Assembly (NCBI RefSeq): GCF_002287065.1 | Contig: NZ_NSJZ01000009.1 | Coordinates: 1-64,000 of the forward strand | From: Paracoccus salipaludis | Lineage (GTDB): Bacteria > Pseudomonadota > Alphaproteobacteria > Rhodobacterales > Rhodobacteraceae | Direction: 5' to 3' | DNA: 64,000 bases | In this document: piece after piece, positions 27,912-37,936 of the stretch | Layout: every line of letters starts with the position of its first letter | Numbering within the stretch: position 1 is the first letter of the stretch | Program-made: the position numbers and the translations under genes | The notes under the pieces: generated by a model | The model's input: only the letters and a program-made list of their open reading frames with translations | Told to the model about the DNA's origin: nothing | Database searches by the model: none

Positions 27912-29705
27912 CTACAGCGGCGCTGTCGCCGCCTCGAGCCAGGGCCGCACGTCGCGGGGCACCAGAGGCCCGATCTCGTCCCGCACCCGCGCGTGATAGG
28001 CATCCAGCCAGGCGATCTCGGCGCGGCTGAGCATCCCGATCTCGATCAGGCGCTTGTCGATGGGGACCAGCGTCAGCGTCTCGAAGCCCAGCATCTCGCG
28101 GCCATCGGGGCTTTGCGCAGGCTCCACCACCACCAGGTTCTCGATGCGGATGCCCCACTCGCCCTCGCGGTAATAGCCGGGCTCGTTGGAAAAGATCATG
28201 CCCGGCTCCAGCGGCAGTTCGGACCGGCGCGAGATCCGCAGCGGCCCCTCGTGGACGCAAAGAGCGGCGCCGACGCCGTGGCCGGTGCCGTGGTCGAAAT
28301 CCATTCCCGCCGACCACAGCGGCGCGCGGGCCACCGCCTCGATGTCGCGGCCCGCGACGCCCTTGGGAAAGCGCAGCCGGCTGAGGCCGATCATGCCTTG
28401 CAGGACACGGGTATAGGCGTCCCGCGCCGCCTCGGGCGGTGCGCCGATGGCGATGGTTCGGGTGATGTCGGTGGTGCCGTCCGCGAACTGCGCGCCCGAG
28501 TCGAGCAGCAGAAGCTCCCCCTCGCCCACGGTCCGGTTCGTGGCCTCGGTCACGCGGTAATGCACGATGGCGCCGTTCGGCCCCGAGCCGCAGATGGTGT
28601 CGAAGCTGATGTCGATGGCCCCCGCCTCGCGCCGGAAGCCTTCCAGCGCGCGCACCACGTCGATCTCGGTGAAGCTGCCCGGCTGCCGGGCGTCGATCCA
28701 GGAAAGCGCGCGGATCATCGCCACCGCGTCGCGTCGATGGGCGGCGCGCATCCCCTCCAGCTCGGCCGTGGTCTTGCGCGCCTTGGGCAGCGCGACAGGA
28801 TCGCGTTCGCGGGTGATTTCGCTGCCCGCCTGTTCCAGCGCGCGGAACACCGCCTCGGGCGCGGTGTCGGCATCCAGCCGCACCGGGCCTTCCAGCGCGG
28901 CCAGCGCCGCCATGAAGCGATCGGGCGGCGAGATCGTGACCTCGTTGCCCAGATGCGCGCGGACCTGCGTGTCGAACTTGGCGGGATCGGCGTAAAGCCC
29001 GACCCGGCCCTGCGCATCCACCGTCGCGAAAGCCTGCACGACCGGGTTGCGAGGGATGTCGGCGCCCCGGATGTTCAGCATCCACGCAATCGAGTCCGGC
29101 ATGGTCAGCACCGCAGCGCCCTGCCCGGCCCCGGTCAGTGCCTGGGCGATCTGCCCGCGCCGCTCGGCCGGGGTCGCCCCCGCCACGACCGCGTCATGGA
29201 TGCGCGCGGCACCGGCAGGAGGCTCGGGCCGGTCGGACCAGATCGCGTCGACGGGGTTCGGGATGGCGCGCAGGGTGATGCCGCTGCCCGCAAGGCCCTT
29301 GTCCAGCGCCTCGATCTCGGCGCGGGTGTGCAGCCACGGGTCATAGCCCAGCACGCCGCCGTCCGGCAGCGCCTGCTTCAGCCAGGCGCTGGCCGTCGTC
29401 TCGGGCCAAGGGACCGGAGCGAAGAGCGCCGGGTCCACCTCGGCCCGGACCTGCACGCGGTAGCGGCCGTCGATGAAGACGCCGGCCTGCGAACCCGTGA
29501 CGATGGCAAAGCCCGCGCTGCCCGAAAAGCCGGTCAGCCAGCGCAGCCGCGCATCCGCATCCGCCACGTATTCGCCCTGCCAGGCATCGGCGCGGGGCAC
29601 GATCACGGCGTCCAGCCCCTCGGCCGCCATCAGCGCCCGCAGCGCTGCAAGGCGCGGTGCGCTTGCCGCCGGGTCCGAGGGGGCCGAAAACTCCTGCCAG
29701 GTCAT
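27912..29705 (-). CDS. pepP: Xaa-Pro aminopeptidase (M24B, aminopeptidase P family)
   Basis: 597 residues, the long three-domain form (two creatinase-like N-terminal domains and a pita-bread catalytic domain). It removes N-terminal residues next to proline. All metal ligands are visible: the two Asp in LLLDSGAQFADGTTDITRT, His in HGTGHGVGAALCVHEG, and Glu residues in MIFSNEPGYY and RIENLVVVEPA. The first domain has RADAWQGEYVADADARLRWL, typical of this group. The ATG at 29703-29705 follows GAAAGGAACCGGGC; a longer frame upstream overlaps the patatin gene. The patatin gene lies 16 bases upstream on the same strand. Confidence 0.95.
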   Translation of the reverse strand: MTWQEFSAPSDPAASAPRLAALRALMAAEGLDAVIVPRADAWQGEYVADADARLRWLTGFSGSAGFAIVTGSQAGVFIDGRYRVQVRAEVDPALFAPVPWPETTASAWLKQALPDGGVLGYDPWLHTRAEIEALDKGLAGSGITLRAIPNPVDAIWSDRPEPPAGAARIHDAVVAGATPAERRGQIAQALTGAGQGAAVLTMPDSIAWMLNIRGADIPRNPVVQAFATVDAQGRVGLYADPAKFDTQVRAHLGNEVTISPPDRFMAALAALEGPVRLDADTAPEAVFRALEQAGSEITRERDPVALPKARKTTAELEGMRAAHRRDAVAMIRALSWIDARQPGSFTEIDVVRALEGFRREAGAIDISFDTICGSGPNGAIVHYRVTEATNRTVGEGELLLLDSGAQFADGTTDITRTIAIGAPPEAARDAYTRVLQGMIGLSRLRFPKGVAGRDIEAVARAPLWSAGMDFDHGTGHGVGAALCVHEGPLRISRRSELPLEPGMIFSNEPGYYREGEWGIRIENLVVVEPAQSPDGREMLGFETLTLVPIDKRLIEIGMLSRAEIAWLDAYHARVRDEIGPLVPRDVRPWLEAATAPL

Positions 29706-29721
29706 GCCCGGTTCCTTTCCT

Positions 29722-30924
29722 TCAGTTCTGCCCCAGGAGGGGCCCGGCATCATCCGCCCAGCCGCGGCCCGAGCGGCCCGTCGCCAGCCCTGCCCGGAAC
29801 AGCGTGTTCATGTAGGCTGCATCAAAGGGCTTGTAGGGCGGCAGCGCGAGGTTCGGCGGAACCGCCGTGACGTTGAAGTCGAAGCCGTCGCGCCGCGCCT
29901 GCGCCTCCATGTCCGCGATGTTGCCGACGGACTGGTGCTTGATCAGCGTGGTCAGGCTGCGTTCGGCGATGGAGACGACGCCCGGCCGCGTGGGCTGGTA
30001 TTCGGCCGCCAGCTTGGAATTGCGGATCACCCACATCCGCCTTGGCCCCCTGGGCGGCGGCAGGCGCAGGCCCGGCGGATAGGCGAAGACGCCGCGCGTG
30101 ACGCCGCCATCCACGTGAAGTTCCTGGTAGTGGCGCCCGTCCGCCACCACGTCGATGGTCACGGGCGGAAAGGCGCCGGGGATCGAGGCCGAGGCCAGCA
30201 GGATCTCCCGGATCAGTTGCACCCGGTCCGGCTGGTCCGAGGCCGCGATCCGCCCCACGTCCCAGATCACCTGCCGCTGCGCATCGAGGTTCGTGGTCCC
30301 GATCAGCAGCATCCGGCCCTTCCGCCGCTCGGCCGCGATGGCGGCGACCATCCGCGGCGTCACGATCCGGTCGATCTGTTGGCGCAAGGGGGCGCTGTCG
30401 CCGATCGAGGGCGCACCCGCCAGCGCCGCAAGCGGGCGCAGGATCAGGACGTCGCTGGCAGTGGTCTGGGTGTAGAAGCGTTCCAGCGCGTCGTCGTAAT
30501 CCGGTCCCAGGAAGGCCAGCGCCCCGATCAGCGCGCCGGTCGAGACGCCGGTCACATAGTCGAACTCGGGCCGGTCGCCGCGCTGGGTCCAGCCCTTCAG
30601 CACGCCCGCGCCGAAGGCCCCCGCATCGGCGCCGCCCGACAGGGCCAGCAGGTCGATCGGCTCGCTGGACTGCAACCGCTCCAGCGCCGCGCGGCCGAGA
30701 TCATCGGCCGACGCACCGCTGGGGCCCAGCTCGTCCCCGAAGGCTCGTATCCGGACATAGCCCGGTGGCTCGGCCTGCAACTGTGCCACGGCAGGCACCG
30801 CCGGAGCCAGCCGGATCGGCACCACCCCGCAACCGGGCAGCGCCAGCACAAGCGCCAGCGTCACCGCCGCGGCAGCGCCGAAGCGGCGCCCATGCGCCCG
30901 TGCGGGGCCGCAGCAGTCCCTCAT
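29722..30924 (-). CDS. Patatin-like phospholipase lipoprotein
   Basis: 400 residues. Signal sequence with a lipobox (LALPGCG, Cys near residue 32). The patatin fold follows: an oxyanion-hole stretch LSGGADAGAFGAGVLKGW at about residue 95, the nucleophile Ser in GVSTGALIGAL near residue 127, and the dyad Asp in DGGVTRGVFAYP near residue 270. Such enzymes hydrolyse phospholipid acyl chains. The ATG at 30922-30924 overlaps the cobT stop (TGATG), so it is co-translated with cobT; a TTG one codon earlier is possible. Any link to cobalamin is accidental as far as can be seen. Confidence 0.88.
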   Translation of the reverse strand: MRDCCGPARAHGRRFGAAAAVTLALVLALPGCGVVPIRLAPAVPAVAQLQAEPPGYVRIRAFGDELGPSGASADDLGRAALERLQSSEPIDLLALSGGADAGAFGAGVLKGWTQRGDRPEFDYVTGVSTGALIGALAFLGPDYDDALERFYTQTTASDVLILRPLAALAGAPSIGDSAPLRQQIDRIVTPRMVAAIAAERRKGRMLLIGTTNLDAQRQVIWDVGRIAASDQPDRVQLIREILLASASIPGAFPPVTIDVVADGRHYQELHVDGGVTRGVFAYPPGLRLPPPRGPRRMWVIRNSKLAAEYQPTRPGVVSIAERSLTTLIKHQSVGNIADMEAQARRDGFDFNVTAVPPNLALPPYKPFDAAYMNTLFRAGLATGRSGRGWADDAGPLLGQN

Positions 30925-32786
30925 CAACGCCGGGCCGCGCCGCCCATCGCCCGCGCCCTCTTGCGCGGGTCGCTTTCGAACAGTCCCGCCAGTTGTTCCG
31001 TCATCGCGCCCGCAAGCTGGTCCACGTCGGTGATCGTCACCGCGCGCTGGTAATAGCGCGTCACGTCATGGCCGATGCCGATGGCGATCAGTTCGACCTG
31101 GGCGCGCCGCTCGATCATGGCGATCACGTCGCGCAGGTGCTTTTCCAGATAGCTGGCCGGGTTCACCGACAGGGTGGAGTCGTCCACCGGCGCGCCGTCC
31201 GAGATCACCATCAGGATGCGCCGCGCCTCGGACCGCCGCACCAGCCGACGGTGCGCCCATTCCAGCGCCTCGCCGTCGATGTTTTCCTTCAGCAGCCCTT
31301 CCTTCATCATCAGGCCGAGGTTCGGGCGCACCCGCCGCCAAGGCGCGTCGGCGCCCTTGTAGATGATGTGGCGCAGGTCGTTCAGGCGGCCCGGCGCGGC
31401 GGGGCGGCCGTCGGCCAGCCATTTCTCGCGGCTCTGCCCGCCCTTCCAGGCGCGCGTCGTGAATCCGAGGATTTCCACCTTCACGGAACAGCGTTCCAGC
31501 GTCCGCGCCAGCACGTCGGCGCAGATCGCGGCGATGCTGATGGGCCGCCCGCGCATGGACCCCGAGTTGTCGATCAGGATCGTGACAACGGTATCCCGGA
31601 ACTCGGTGTCCTTTTCCCACTTGAAGGACAGCGGGGTCGTCGGGTTCGCCACCACGCGCGCAAGACGGCCCGCGTCAAGCGTCCCTTCCTCCTTGTCGAA
31701 CTCCCAGCTGCGGTTCTGCTGGGCCTGAAGGCGGCGCTGCAGCTTGTTGGCCAGGCGGCTCACCGCCCCGCGCAGGGGTTCGAGCTGCTTGTCGAGATAA
31801 GCGCGCAGGCGTTCCAGCTCGGCCGGATCGGCCAGCTCCTCGGCCCGGATCTCCTCGTCGAAGGCTTGCGTATAGACCTTGTAGTCGGCGCTGGCCTCGC
31901 TGACGGGCGGAGGCAGTTCAGGCGGCATCTCGCTGTCCGCCATCTCGGCGTCCTCGACGAGTTCCTCGTCGGTCTGGTCGTCAAGCGAAACCTGCGCCTG
32001 CCGCTCGTCCTGGGTCCGCTCCTGGCTCTGCTCGGGGCTGGCCTCGGCGTCCTCGCCTTCCTCCTGCTCGCGCGACTGGTTGTCGCCGGCTTCCTCGTCC
32101 TGCTCGGCGTTCTCGTCGGCGTCGTCCTGCTGCGGCTCGTCGGGGTCGTCCCCCAACTGGTCGGCATAGCCGAGATCGGCGATCACCTTGCGCGACAGCC
32201 GCGCAAAGGCCGCCTGATCGGCCAGCACCGCGTTCACGTCGGCCATCGCGCCGCCGGCCTGCTGTTCCACGAAGGGACGCCACAGGTCGGCCACGTGCTG
32301 CGCGGCGGCGGGCAGCTGGCGGTTCGTCGCCGCCTGCCGCACCAGGTAGCCGGCCGCGACCGACAGCGGCGCGTCGGCAGGGGCCTTGATCTGGGCGTAG
32401 CCCTTGCGGTCGGCCTCGGCCCCCAGCTTCGCGTCGATGTTCGACAGCGCGCCCGGCATGTCGCGGGCGCCCAGAGCCTCGCAGCGGGCGGTTTCCATCG
32501 CCTCGTAAAGCTCGCGCGCCATCGGTCCGGCCGGCGCATAACGGGCGTGGGTCGCGTCGTCGTGGTGGCGCAGTTTCATCGCCAGCGCATCGGCGGTGCC
32601 GCGCGCCTGCACGATCTCGTCCCGCGTCATGCGGCGGCTGACCTGCGGCAGGCGCATCGTGTCGCCCGCAACGCCCGAGGGGTCGGCGCTGTAGGTGACG
32701 TTCAGTTCGCGCTCGTCGGCCAGCGCGCGGGTCGCCTCGGCCAGCGCCTTCTTGAACGGATCGGCGGGGTTGTCGGTTTTCTTCAT
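30924..32786 (-). CDS. cobT: Cobaltochelatase subunit CobT
   Basis: 620 residues. CobT with CobS and CobN inserts Co2+ into hydrogenobyrinate a,c-diamide in aerobic cobalamin synthesis; CobS/CobT form the ATP-driven chaperone-like part. Visible: the N-terminal domain ([18 protein letters not shown]), a strongly acidic Glu/Asp/Gln-rich stretch at about residues 210-280, and the C-terminal VWA-like domain with the MIDAS sequence [16 protein letters not shown] near residue 415, then [12 protein letters not shown]. Start ATG at 32784-32786 ([11 protein letters not shown]). cobS lies 1.7 kb further along on the same strand, separated by three other genes. Confidence 0.95.
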   Translation of the reverse strand: MKKTDNPADPFKKALAEATRALADERELNVTYSADPSGVAGDTMRLPQVSRRMTRDEIVQARGTADALAMKLRHHDDATHARYAPAGPMARELYEAMETARCEALGARDMPGALSNIDAKLGAEADRKGYAQIKAPADAPLSVAAGYLVRQAATNRQLPAAAQHVADLWRPFVEQQAGGAMADVNAVLADQAAFARLSRKVIADLGYADQLGDDPDEPQQDDADENAEQDEEAGDNQSREQEEGEDAEASPEQSQERTQDERQAQVSLDDQTDEELVEDAEMADSEMPPELPPPVSEASADYKVYTQAFDEEIRAEELADPAELERLRAYLDKQLEPLRGAVSRLANKLQRRLQAQQNRSWEFDKEEGTLDAGRLARVVANPTTPLSFKWEKDTEFRDTVVTILIDNSGSMRGRPISIAAICADVLARTLERCSVKVEILGFTTRAWKGGQSREKWLADGRPAAPGRLNDLRHIIYKGADAPWRRVRPNLGLMMKEGLLKENIDGEALEWAHRRLVRRSEARRILMVISDGAPVDDSTLSVNPASYLEKHLRDVIAMIERRAQVELIAIGIGHDVTRYYQRAVTITDVDQLAGAMTEQLAGLFESDPRKRARAMGGAARR

Positions 32787-32900
32787 GCGCCTGTTTTCGG
32801 ACAGGATGCAGGACATGTCCATGAGTCGCGTAAGCGCCGGGCGAACCCTTCGCCGCGCCCGGACGTTCGCCCCGCGAGTTTCCGCAAAGCAAGGCTTTCC

Positions 32901-33407
32901 ATGCGCCCGACCACCCTCGCCCTGAGCCTGATCCTGCCCGCCCTGCCCGCCATGGCGCAGGACTGCACCGCCGCCGTGAACGACGCCTATCGCAAGGGCT
33001 TTGCCGAGGGAGTCGAGGCCGTGAACGCGCAGCTTGGCGCCGTCACCGCCAAGATGCAGCAGGACGTGCAGGCGCAGGTGAACGCCCAGCTTGCCGAGAT
33101 GGACGCCCGCCGCACCCGCGAACTGGAAGATGCGCTGGCCGCCGCGCAGGCCCGGTCCCTGGCCGAGCAGGGGCCGATCCGCGCCGAAGGGATGCCGCAG
33201 ATGCCGCCCCTTGCCCCCGCTCCGGGCGGAGGCGTGGCCCCCGTGCTGCCGCGCGACATGGCCTCGGCCACCACGATCACGCGGCGCCCTGGCGGGACGC
33301 CTGCGGACCCCGCCGACCTGCCGCCCGGAACGACCATCACCATCACCGACCCGCAGAACCTGCCGCCCGAGCTGTTCCGGGCGCTGATGGACTATGCGGC
33401 GCGCTGA
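32901..33407 (+). CDS. Secreted protein with coiled-coil, function unknown
   Basis: 168 residues. Signal peptide [19 protein letters not shown], then a helical coiled-coil stretch ([22 protein letters not shown] and on to about residue 95), a Pro-rich middle, and a small end with [20 protein letters not shown] do not recognise the family. It is divergent from cobT with a 114-base gap and its 3' end overlaps the end of the HxlR-type regulator by 16 bases. Confidence 0.72.
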   Translation: MRPTTLALSLILPALPAMAQDCTAAVNDAYRKGFAEGVEAVNAQLGAVTAKMQQDVQAQVNAQLAEMDARRTRELEDALAAAQARSLAEQGPIRAEGMPQMPPLAPAPGGGVAPVLPRDMASATTITRRPGGTPADPADLPPGTTITITDPQNLPPELFRALMDYAAR

Positions 33408-33778
33408 ACGCCTTCTTCCCGCCCGTCATAGGCGGCCCGCGCCGCATCGATGCAGTCGGCATGGGTGATGGTCCAGTCGGCCAGGGCCGCGATGGGGCCG
33501 AACAGGTCCTCGCCCATGGCCGTCAGCGCGTATTCCACCTGTGGCGGCGTGGTGGGCGTCACCGTGCGGCGGACAAGCCCGTCGCGTTCCAGGTTCCGCA
33601 GCGTGCGCGTCAGCATCTTCTGCGAGATGCTGCCCAGTTCCCGCCGCAGCGCCGAAAACCGGTGGGGACCGCGACCCAGGGCGCGGACCACCAGCAGCGT
33701 CCACTTGTCGCCGATGCGCGACAGCATCTCGCTGATGCGCTGGCAGGTTCCGGTGTCATGGGTGTCGCATGGTTTCAT
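33392..33778 (-). CDS. HxlR family transcriptional regulator
   Basis: 128 residues. Winged-helix domain of the HxlR/YodB family: [35 protein letters not shown], then [35 protein letters not shown]. The N-terminus has two cysteines ([12 protein letters not shown]), and a Cys near the N-terminus is the redox or quinone sensor in YodB/QorR-type members. It is divergent from the FMN reductase gene and a palindrome lies between them, so it probably represses both and responds to electrophiles or oxidants; this is inference from family and layout. Confidence 0.92.
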   Translation of the reverse strand: MKPCDTHDTGTCQRISEMLSRIGDKWTLLVVRALGRGPHRFSALRRELGSISQKMLTRTLRNLERDGLVRRTVTPTTPPQVEYALTAMGEDLFGPIAALADWTITHADCIDAARAAYDGREEGVQRAA

Positions 33779-33825
33779 GAAGGTGCCTTCTTGCGGGGCC
33801 TTTCGGCGCTCTCTACCTGATCCGA

Positions 33826-33843
33826 AGTATCTTTTGGATACCT
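33826..33843. promoter_or_regulatory. Probable HxlR operator between hxlR-type gene and FMN reductase
   Basis: Inverted repeat GTATC (33827-33831) and GATAC (33837-33841) with a 5-base spacer TTTTG, in the 85-base divergent gap. This type of spaced GTATC/GATAC palindrome is what HxlR-family proteins usually bind. Confidence 0.6.
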
Positions 33844-33863
33844 AGTTAATCATGGAGACCAGA

Positions 33864-34448
33864 ATGGCCAAGCCCCGCATCGCCGTCATCATCAGCTCGA
33901 CCCGTCAGGCGCGCTTCGCCGACAAGCCCGCTGCCTGGCTGATGGACAAGGTCAAGGACCACCCGGAACTGGACTTCGAACTGGTGGACCTGCGCGACTT
34001 CGACCTGCCCTTCTTCGACGAGGTGGCGTCGAACGCCTGGGTCCCCTCGAAGGACGAGCGCGCGGTCCGCTGGCAGAAGAAGGTCGCCGAGTTCGACGGC
34101 TACCTGTTCGTCGTCGCGGAATACAACCACTCGATCACCGGGGCGCTGAAGAATGCGTTGGACCAGGATTACGTCGGCTGGAACCGCAAGCCCATGGGCG
34201 CGCTGGCCTATGGCAGCATGGGCGGCGCCCGCGCGCTGGAGCACCTGCGCCTGATCGCGGTCGAGCTGCAGATGGTCCCCCTGCGCAACGCCGTCCACAT
34301 CGGCGGGTCCGAGTTCTTCAAGGTCTGGACCGGCGGCCAGAACGCCCCCATGAGCGAGATCGAGGGGGTCCTGCAAGGCTCGCTGAAGTCGACGCTGGAG
34401 GAGCTGGTCTGGTGGACCAAGGCCACCAAGGCTGCGCGCGAGGCTTGA
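33864..34448 (+). CDS. NADPH-dependent FMN reductase family protein
   Basis: 194 residues, flavodoxin-like fold. The N-terminal KPRIAVIISSTRQARFADKPA binds FMN phosphate, and FVVAEYNHSITGALKNALDQDY is the family's central motif; AYGSMGGARALEHLR follows. Such proteins reduce quinones, azo or other electrophiles with NAD(P)H and FMN. Two in-frame ATGs exist (33852 and 33864); the second is chosen because GGAGACC lies at the right distance before it. It is divergent from an HxlR regulator, a pairing seen for quinone-stress reductases. Confidence 0.9.
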   Translation: MAKPRIAVIISSTRQARFADKPAAWLMDKVKDHPELDFELVDLRDFDLPFFDEVASNAWVPSKDERAVRWQKKVAEFDGYLFVVAEYNHSITGALKNALDQDYVGWNRKPMGALAYGSMGGARALEHLRLIAVELQMVPLRNAVHIGGSEFFKVWTGGQNAPMSEIEGVLQGSLKSTLEELVWWTKATKAAREA

Positions 34449-34462
34449 GACGCGCGCCGGGC

Positions 34463-34485
34463 GGGGCGCGCTGACGGCGCGCCCC
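34463..34485. terminator. Hairpin between convergent FMN reductase and cobS genes
   Basis: Perfect 9-base stem GGGGCGCGC (34463-34471) and GCGCGCCCC (34477-34485) with loop TGACG, exactly filling the 38-base gap between two convergent genes. No long T-run, but the position suggests a bidirectional terminator. Confidence 0.6.
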
Positions 34486-34486
34486 C

Positions 34487-35464
34487 TTACCCCGCCTTCG
34501 CCACCGCGCTTTCCGGCAGTTCCTCGTCGAACAGGCGCTGGTAGAACTCGGCCACGGTCTGGCGCTCCAGTTCGTCGCACTTGTTCAGGAAGGTCAGGCG
34601 GAAGGCGTAGCCCACGTTGTCGAAGATGCGGCTGTTCTGCGCCCAGCTGATGACCGTGCGCGGCGACATGACGGTGGACAGGTCGCCCTGCATGAAGGCC
34701 GTGCGGGTCAGGTCGGCCAGCGTCACCATCTGCGCCACGCACTTGCGACCCTTTTCGGTGTTCATCTGCGGCACCTTGGCCAGCACGATGGCGACCTCGG
34801 CGTCGTGGGACAGGTAGTTCAGCGTCGCCACCAGGTTCCAGCGGTCCATCTGGCCCTGGTTGATCTGCTGGGTGCCGTGATAAAGGCCGGTCGTATCCCC
34901 CAGGCCCACGGTGTTCGCGGTGGCGAACAGGCGGAAATAGGGGTTGGGCGTGATGACCTCGTTCTGGTCCAGAAGGGTCAGCTTGCCCTCGGCCTCCAGC
35001 ACGCGCTGGATCACGAACATCACGTCGGCGCGGCCCGCGTCGTATTCGTCGAAGACGATGGCGGTCGGGTTGCGCAGCGCCCAGGGCAGGATGCCCTCGT
35101 GGAAGACGGTGACCTGCTTGCCCTCGACCAGCTTGATCGCGTCCTTGCCGATCAGGTCGATCCGCGACACGTGGCTGTCGAGGTTCACGCGCACGGTCGG
35201 CCAGTTCAGGCGGGCCGCGACCTGCTCGATATGGGTGGACTTCCCGGTGCCGTGATAGCCCTGGATCATCACCCGGCGGTTATAGGCGAAGCCCGCCAGG
35301 ATCGCGAGCGTGGTGTCGGGGTCGAACTTGTAGGTGGGGTCCAGTTCCGGCACGCGGTCGGTGCGTTCGGCGAAGCCCTTGACCTTCATGTCGCTGTCCA
35401 CGCCGAAGACGTCGCGGACGTCGATTTCTTCGGTCGGTTTCGCGTTCTGATCCAGAGTAGCCAT
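34487..35464 (-). CDS. cobS: Cobaltochelatase subunit CobS
   Basis: 325 residues, normal length. AAA+ ATPase of the cobaltochelatase. Visible: [25 protein letters not shown] at the start, Walker [16 protein letters not shown] near residue 70, Walker [15 protein letters not shown], the sensor-like [22 protein letters not shown], and the arginine-bearing [12 protein letters not shown]. It works with CobT (30.9-32.8 kb) and CobN (not in the window). The ATG at 35462-35464 is used; another in-frame ATG lies 8 codons upstream. Confidence 0.95.
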   Translation of the reverse strand: MATLDQNAKPTEEIDVRDVFGVDSDMKVKGFAERTDRVPELDPTYKFDPDTTLAILAGFAYNRRVMIQGYHGTGKSTHIEQVAARLNWPTVRVNLDSHVSRIDLIGKDAIKLVEGKQVTVFHEGILPWALRNPTAIVFDEYDAGRADVMFVIQRVLEAEGKLTLLDQNEVITPNPYFRLFATANTVGLGDTTGLYHGTQQINQGQMDRWNLVATLNYLSHDAEVAIVLAKVPQMNTEKGRKCVAQMVTLADLTRTAFMQGDLSTVMSPRTVISWAQNSRIFDNVGYAFRLTFLNKCDELERQTVAEFYQRLFDEELPESAVAKAG

Positions 35465-35630
35465 CGCCGCAGTCCCCCATCGGTCCATCCGGCCGGTGAT
35501 GGAACATCCTTGGGCCGCGCGCAAGGCGTGTTGCCGTGCGGAAGGCGGGCCGGGCCCTGCGGCTTCAGGGGATCGAACCGAAATGCCGCCCCTGGCGTTC
35601 GCCCCCAGGCTGACTGGCAAGGGAACGGCA

Positions 35631-36602
35631 ATGAGCGGGCTGATCGCACTTCTGGACGACGTGGCGGGGATCGCCAAGGTTGCGGCGGCATCGGTGGACG
35701 ATGTGGCGGGGATGTCCGCCAAGGCCGGGATGAAGGCGGCGGGCGCCGTGATCGACGACGCGGCGGTCACGCCGAAATACGTCCACGGCTTCGACGCCAC
35801 CCGCGAGATCCCGATCGTCTGGCGCATCGCCAAGGGCTCGATCTTCAACAAGGTCGTGATCCTGCTGCCGATCGCGCTGATCCTGTCGCAGTTCGCGCCC
35901 TGGGCGATCACGCCCCTGCTGATGATCGGCGGGGCCTATCTCTGCTTCGAGGGCGCCGAAAAGGTCTGGCACGCCCTCAATCCCCATCCCGAGCATGACA
36001 GCTACGAGGGCGAGGAGGTCGGCGACGCCCGCCAGCTGGAAGAATCCAAGGTGAAGGGGGCGATCAAGACGGACTTCATCCTGTCGGCCGAGATCATGAC
36101 CATCGCCCTTGCCACCATCCCGCCGGAACAGGGGCTCGTCATGCGGGCGATCGTGCTGTTCGCCGTCGCGGTGGCGATCACCGCCGCCGTCTATGGCGCG
36201 GTCGGGCTGATCGTGAAGGCCGACGACTACGGCGTCTCTCTGGCCCGCACGCGCGAAGGGTTCCTGCGGTCCGCCGGCCGCACCATCGTCAAGGCGATGC
36301 CCGGCTTCATGAAGGTCCTGACGATCGTGGGCACTGCCGCGATGCTGTGGGTCGGCGGCAACATCGTGCTGCACGGCCTGGCCGAACTGGGCTTCGGCCT
36401 GATGTATGACACCATCCATCACTGGTCCGAGTTCGCGGCGCACGCCGTCCCGGCGATGCAGGGCTTCGTCGGCTGGGTGGTGACGGCCTTCTTCGACGGA
36501 CTGTTCGGACTGGCGCTGGGGCTGGCGCTGATCCCGCTGTCCAAGAACGTCCTTGCCCCCCTGTGGCGCGGCGGCCAGCGGATGCTGGGGCGCGAGGCAT
36601 GA
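35631..36602 (+). CDS. DUF808 (YedI) family inner membrane protein
   Basis: 323 residues. The start [32 protein letters not shown] and the following [18 protein letters not shown] are the DUF808 hallmark, then [36 protein letters not shown] and further membrane helices (about five in all). The role of the family is unknown. The ATG at 35631 follows AAGGGAACGGCA. It is divergent from cobS. Confidence 0.92.
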   Translation: MSGLIALLDDVAGIAKVAAASVDDVAGMSAKAGMKAAGAVIDDAAVTPKYVHGFDATREIPIVWRIAKGSIFNKVVILLPIALILSQFAPWAITPLLMIGGAYLCFEGAEKVWHALNPHPEHDSYEGEEVGDARQLEESKVKGAIKTDFILSAEIMTIALATIPPEQGLVMRAIVLFAVAVAITAAVYGAVGLIVKADDYGVSLARTREGFLRSAGRTIVKAMPGFMKVLTIVGTAAMLWVGGNIVLHGLAELGFGLMYDTIHHWSEFAAHAVPAMQGFVGWVVTAFFDGLFGLALGLALIPLSKNVLAPLWRGGQRMLGREA

Positions 36603-36658
36603 GCATTCCTGGCCGAGCATTCAATGGGCGCGGCGGTCCGCAGCGCCCGGATATGAAA

Positions 36659-36684
36659 AAGGGGCGCCCGGCGTGGCGCCCCTT
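36659..36684 (-). terminator. Terminator of the csbD-like gene (bidirectional hairpin)
   Basis: Perfect 10-base stem AAGGGGCGCC (36659-36668) and GGCGCCCCTT (36675-36684), loop of 6. Read on the minus strand it is followed by TTT after the stem, which suits the csbD-like gene ending at 36706; it can also stop the DUF808 gene from the other side. Confidence 0.85.
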
Positions 36685-36705
36685 GCGATTGCGGCCTTGG
36701 GCGGC

Positions 36706-36906
36706 TCAGCCCTGACGGCGAAGGAAGTCGTTCATCTTCTCTTCCGCATCGGCCTTGGCCCAGCCGTAGCGTTCCTGCAGCTTGCCCGACAGCCTGTCGC
36801 GGTCGCCGTTGATCTGGGTGACTTCGTCGTCGGTCAGCTCACCCCATTCCTGCTTGACCGAGCCCTTCAGCTGGTCCCACTTGCCCTGGATGATGTCCCA
36901 GTTCAT
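36706..36906 (-). CDS. CsbD family stress-type protein
   Basis: 66 residues. MNWDIIQGKWDQLKGSVKQEWGELTDDEVTQINGDRDRLSGKLQERYGWAKADAEEKMNDF-type sequence is a full CsbD-like domain, a small four-helix protein often induced by osmotic or general stress. Its molecular role is not known. The ATG follows AACGGAGGCCAGACA, a strong ribosome binding site, and a clear terminator follows, so it is a single-gene unit. Confidence 0.93.
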   Translation of the reverse strand: MNWDIIQGKWDQLKGSVKQEWGELTDDEVTQINGDRDRLSGKLQERYGWAKADAEEKMNDFLRRQG

Positions 36907-36985
36907 TGTCTGGCCTCCGTTGCTTCAATCTGCATGAACAACGCCCCGGCAAGTCGCGGGTTCCGCTTGGTTTCCCGCTTGAAGG

Positions 36986-37936
36986 TCAAGCCACCCGATC
37001 CGGCGGCGCATCGCCCTTGAAGAAGGCGGCGAGGTTCGCCAGGGCGCGCATCGCCATGTCGGTGCGCACCTCCTCGGTTGCCGTGCCCAAATGGGGCAGC
37101 AGGACCACGTTCTCGCGCAGGCGCAGGGCTTCGGGCACCTCCGGCTCGCGCTCATAGACGTCAAGGCCCGCGCCACCCAAGGGCCCCGCCTCAAGCGCCG
37201 CAATCAGGGCGGCCTCGTCCACCACGTCGCCGCGGGCGATGTTGACCAGGATCGCGCCGGGCTTCATGGCGGCCAGTTCCGCCGCGCCGATCAGGTGGCG
37301 GGTCGAAGCGCCCCCCGGGACCGCCATGACCACGACATCGGCCTGCGCCAGCAAGTCCGGCAGCGCCACCTGCCGCGCGGGCAGGTCCAGGCCGGTGACG
37401 GTCGAGCGGTTGTGGAAGATCACCGGCATCCCGAAGCCGAAGTGGCAGCGCCGGGCGATGGCCTGCCCGATGCGGCCCATGCCGACGATGCCCACGGTGC
37501 GGCCGGTGACGTGCATCCCCAGCATCTGCGTCGGGTGCCAGCCGGTCCATCGGCCCGCGCGGACCAGACGCTCGCCCTCGCCTGCGCGACGGGCCGTCAT
37601 CAGGATCAGCGTCAGCGCGATGTCGGCAGTGGCGTCGGTCACCACATCGGGCGTGTTCGTCACGACGATTCCCGCCGCGCGGGCAGCCTGAAGGTCGATG
37701 TGGTTGAACCCCGCGCCGAAGTTCGCCAGCACCCGCGCGCGCCGGTCGGACGTGCCCAGCACCGTCGCGTTGAAGGGATCGCCGAGGGTCGGGATGATCG
37801 CGTCGTTCTCGCGCAGGGCGGCAATCGCCTCTGCCTCGGTCAGGGGCGTGGTCGAATCGCGGAAACTGGCGTCGAACGCCGCCGATATCGTCTCTTCGGC
37901 GGCCCTGGTCATCCGGCGCGTCACGAGCAGGCGCAT
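36986..37936 (-). CDS. D-2-hydroxyacid dehydrogenase (glyoxylate/hydroxypyruvate reductase type)
   Basis: 316 residues. NAD(P)-dependent D-isomer-specific dehydrogenase. The Rossmann domain has TVGIVGMGRIGQAIARR near residue 150; the catalytic triad is in ILVNIARGDVVDEAAL (Arg), YEREPEVPE (Glu) and LLPHLGTATEEVR (His). Sequence such as LANFGAGFNHIDLQAARAAGIVVTNTPDVVTDATAD is typical of the D-glycerate/glyoxylate reductase group. The start overlaps the csaA stop by one base (TGATG), so it is the last gene of the ybjN-proC-csaA run. Confidence 0.92.
   Translation of the reverse strand: MRLLVTRRMTRAAEETISAAFDASFRDSTTPLTEAEAIAALRENDAIIPTLGDPFNATVLGTSDRRARVLANFGAGFNHIDLQAARAAGIVVTNTPDVVTDATADIALTLILMTARRAGEGERLVRAGRWTGWHPTQMLGMHVTGRTVGIVGMGRIGQAIARRCHFGFGMPVIFHNRSTVTGLDLPARQVALPDLLAQADVVVMAVPGGASTRHLIGAAELAAMKPGAILVNIARGDVVDEAALIAALEAGPLGGAGLDVYEREPEVPEALRLRENVVLLPHLGTATEEVRTDMAMRALANLAAFFKGDAPPDRVA

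Noticed and set aside
26404..29085. 893-codon open frame continuing upstream of the D-lactate dehydrogenase
   Set aside because: The extra N-terminal part is an alternative frame of pepP and has no domain; the real start at 27783 has a good ribosome binding site.
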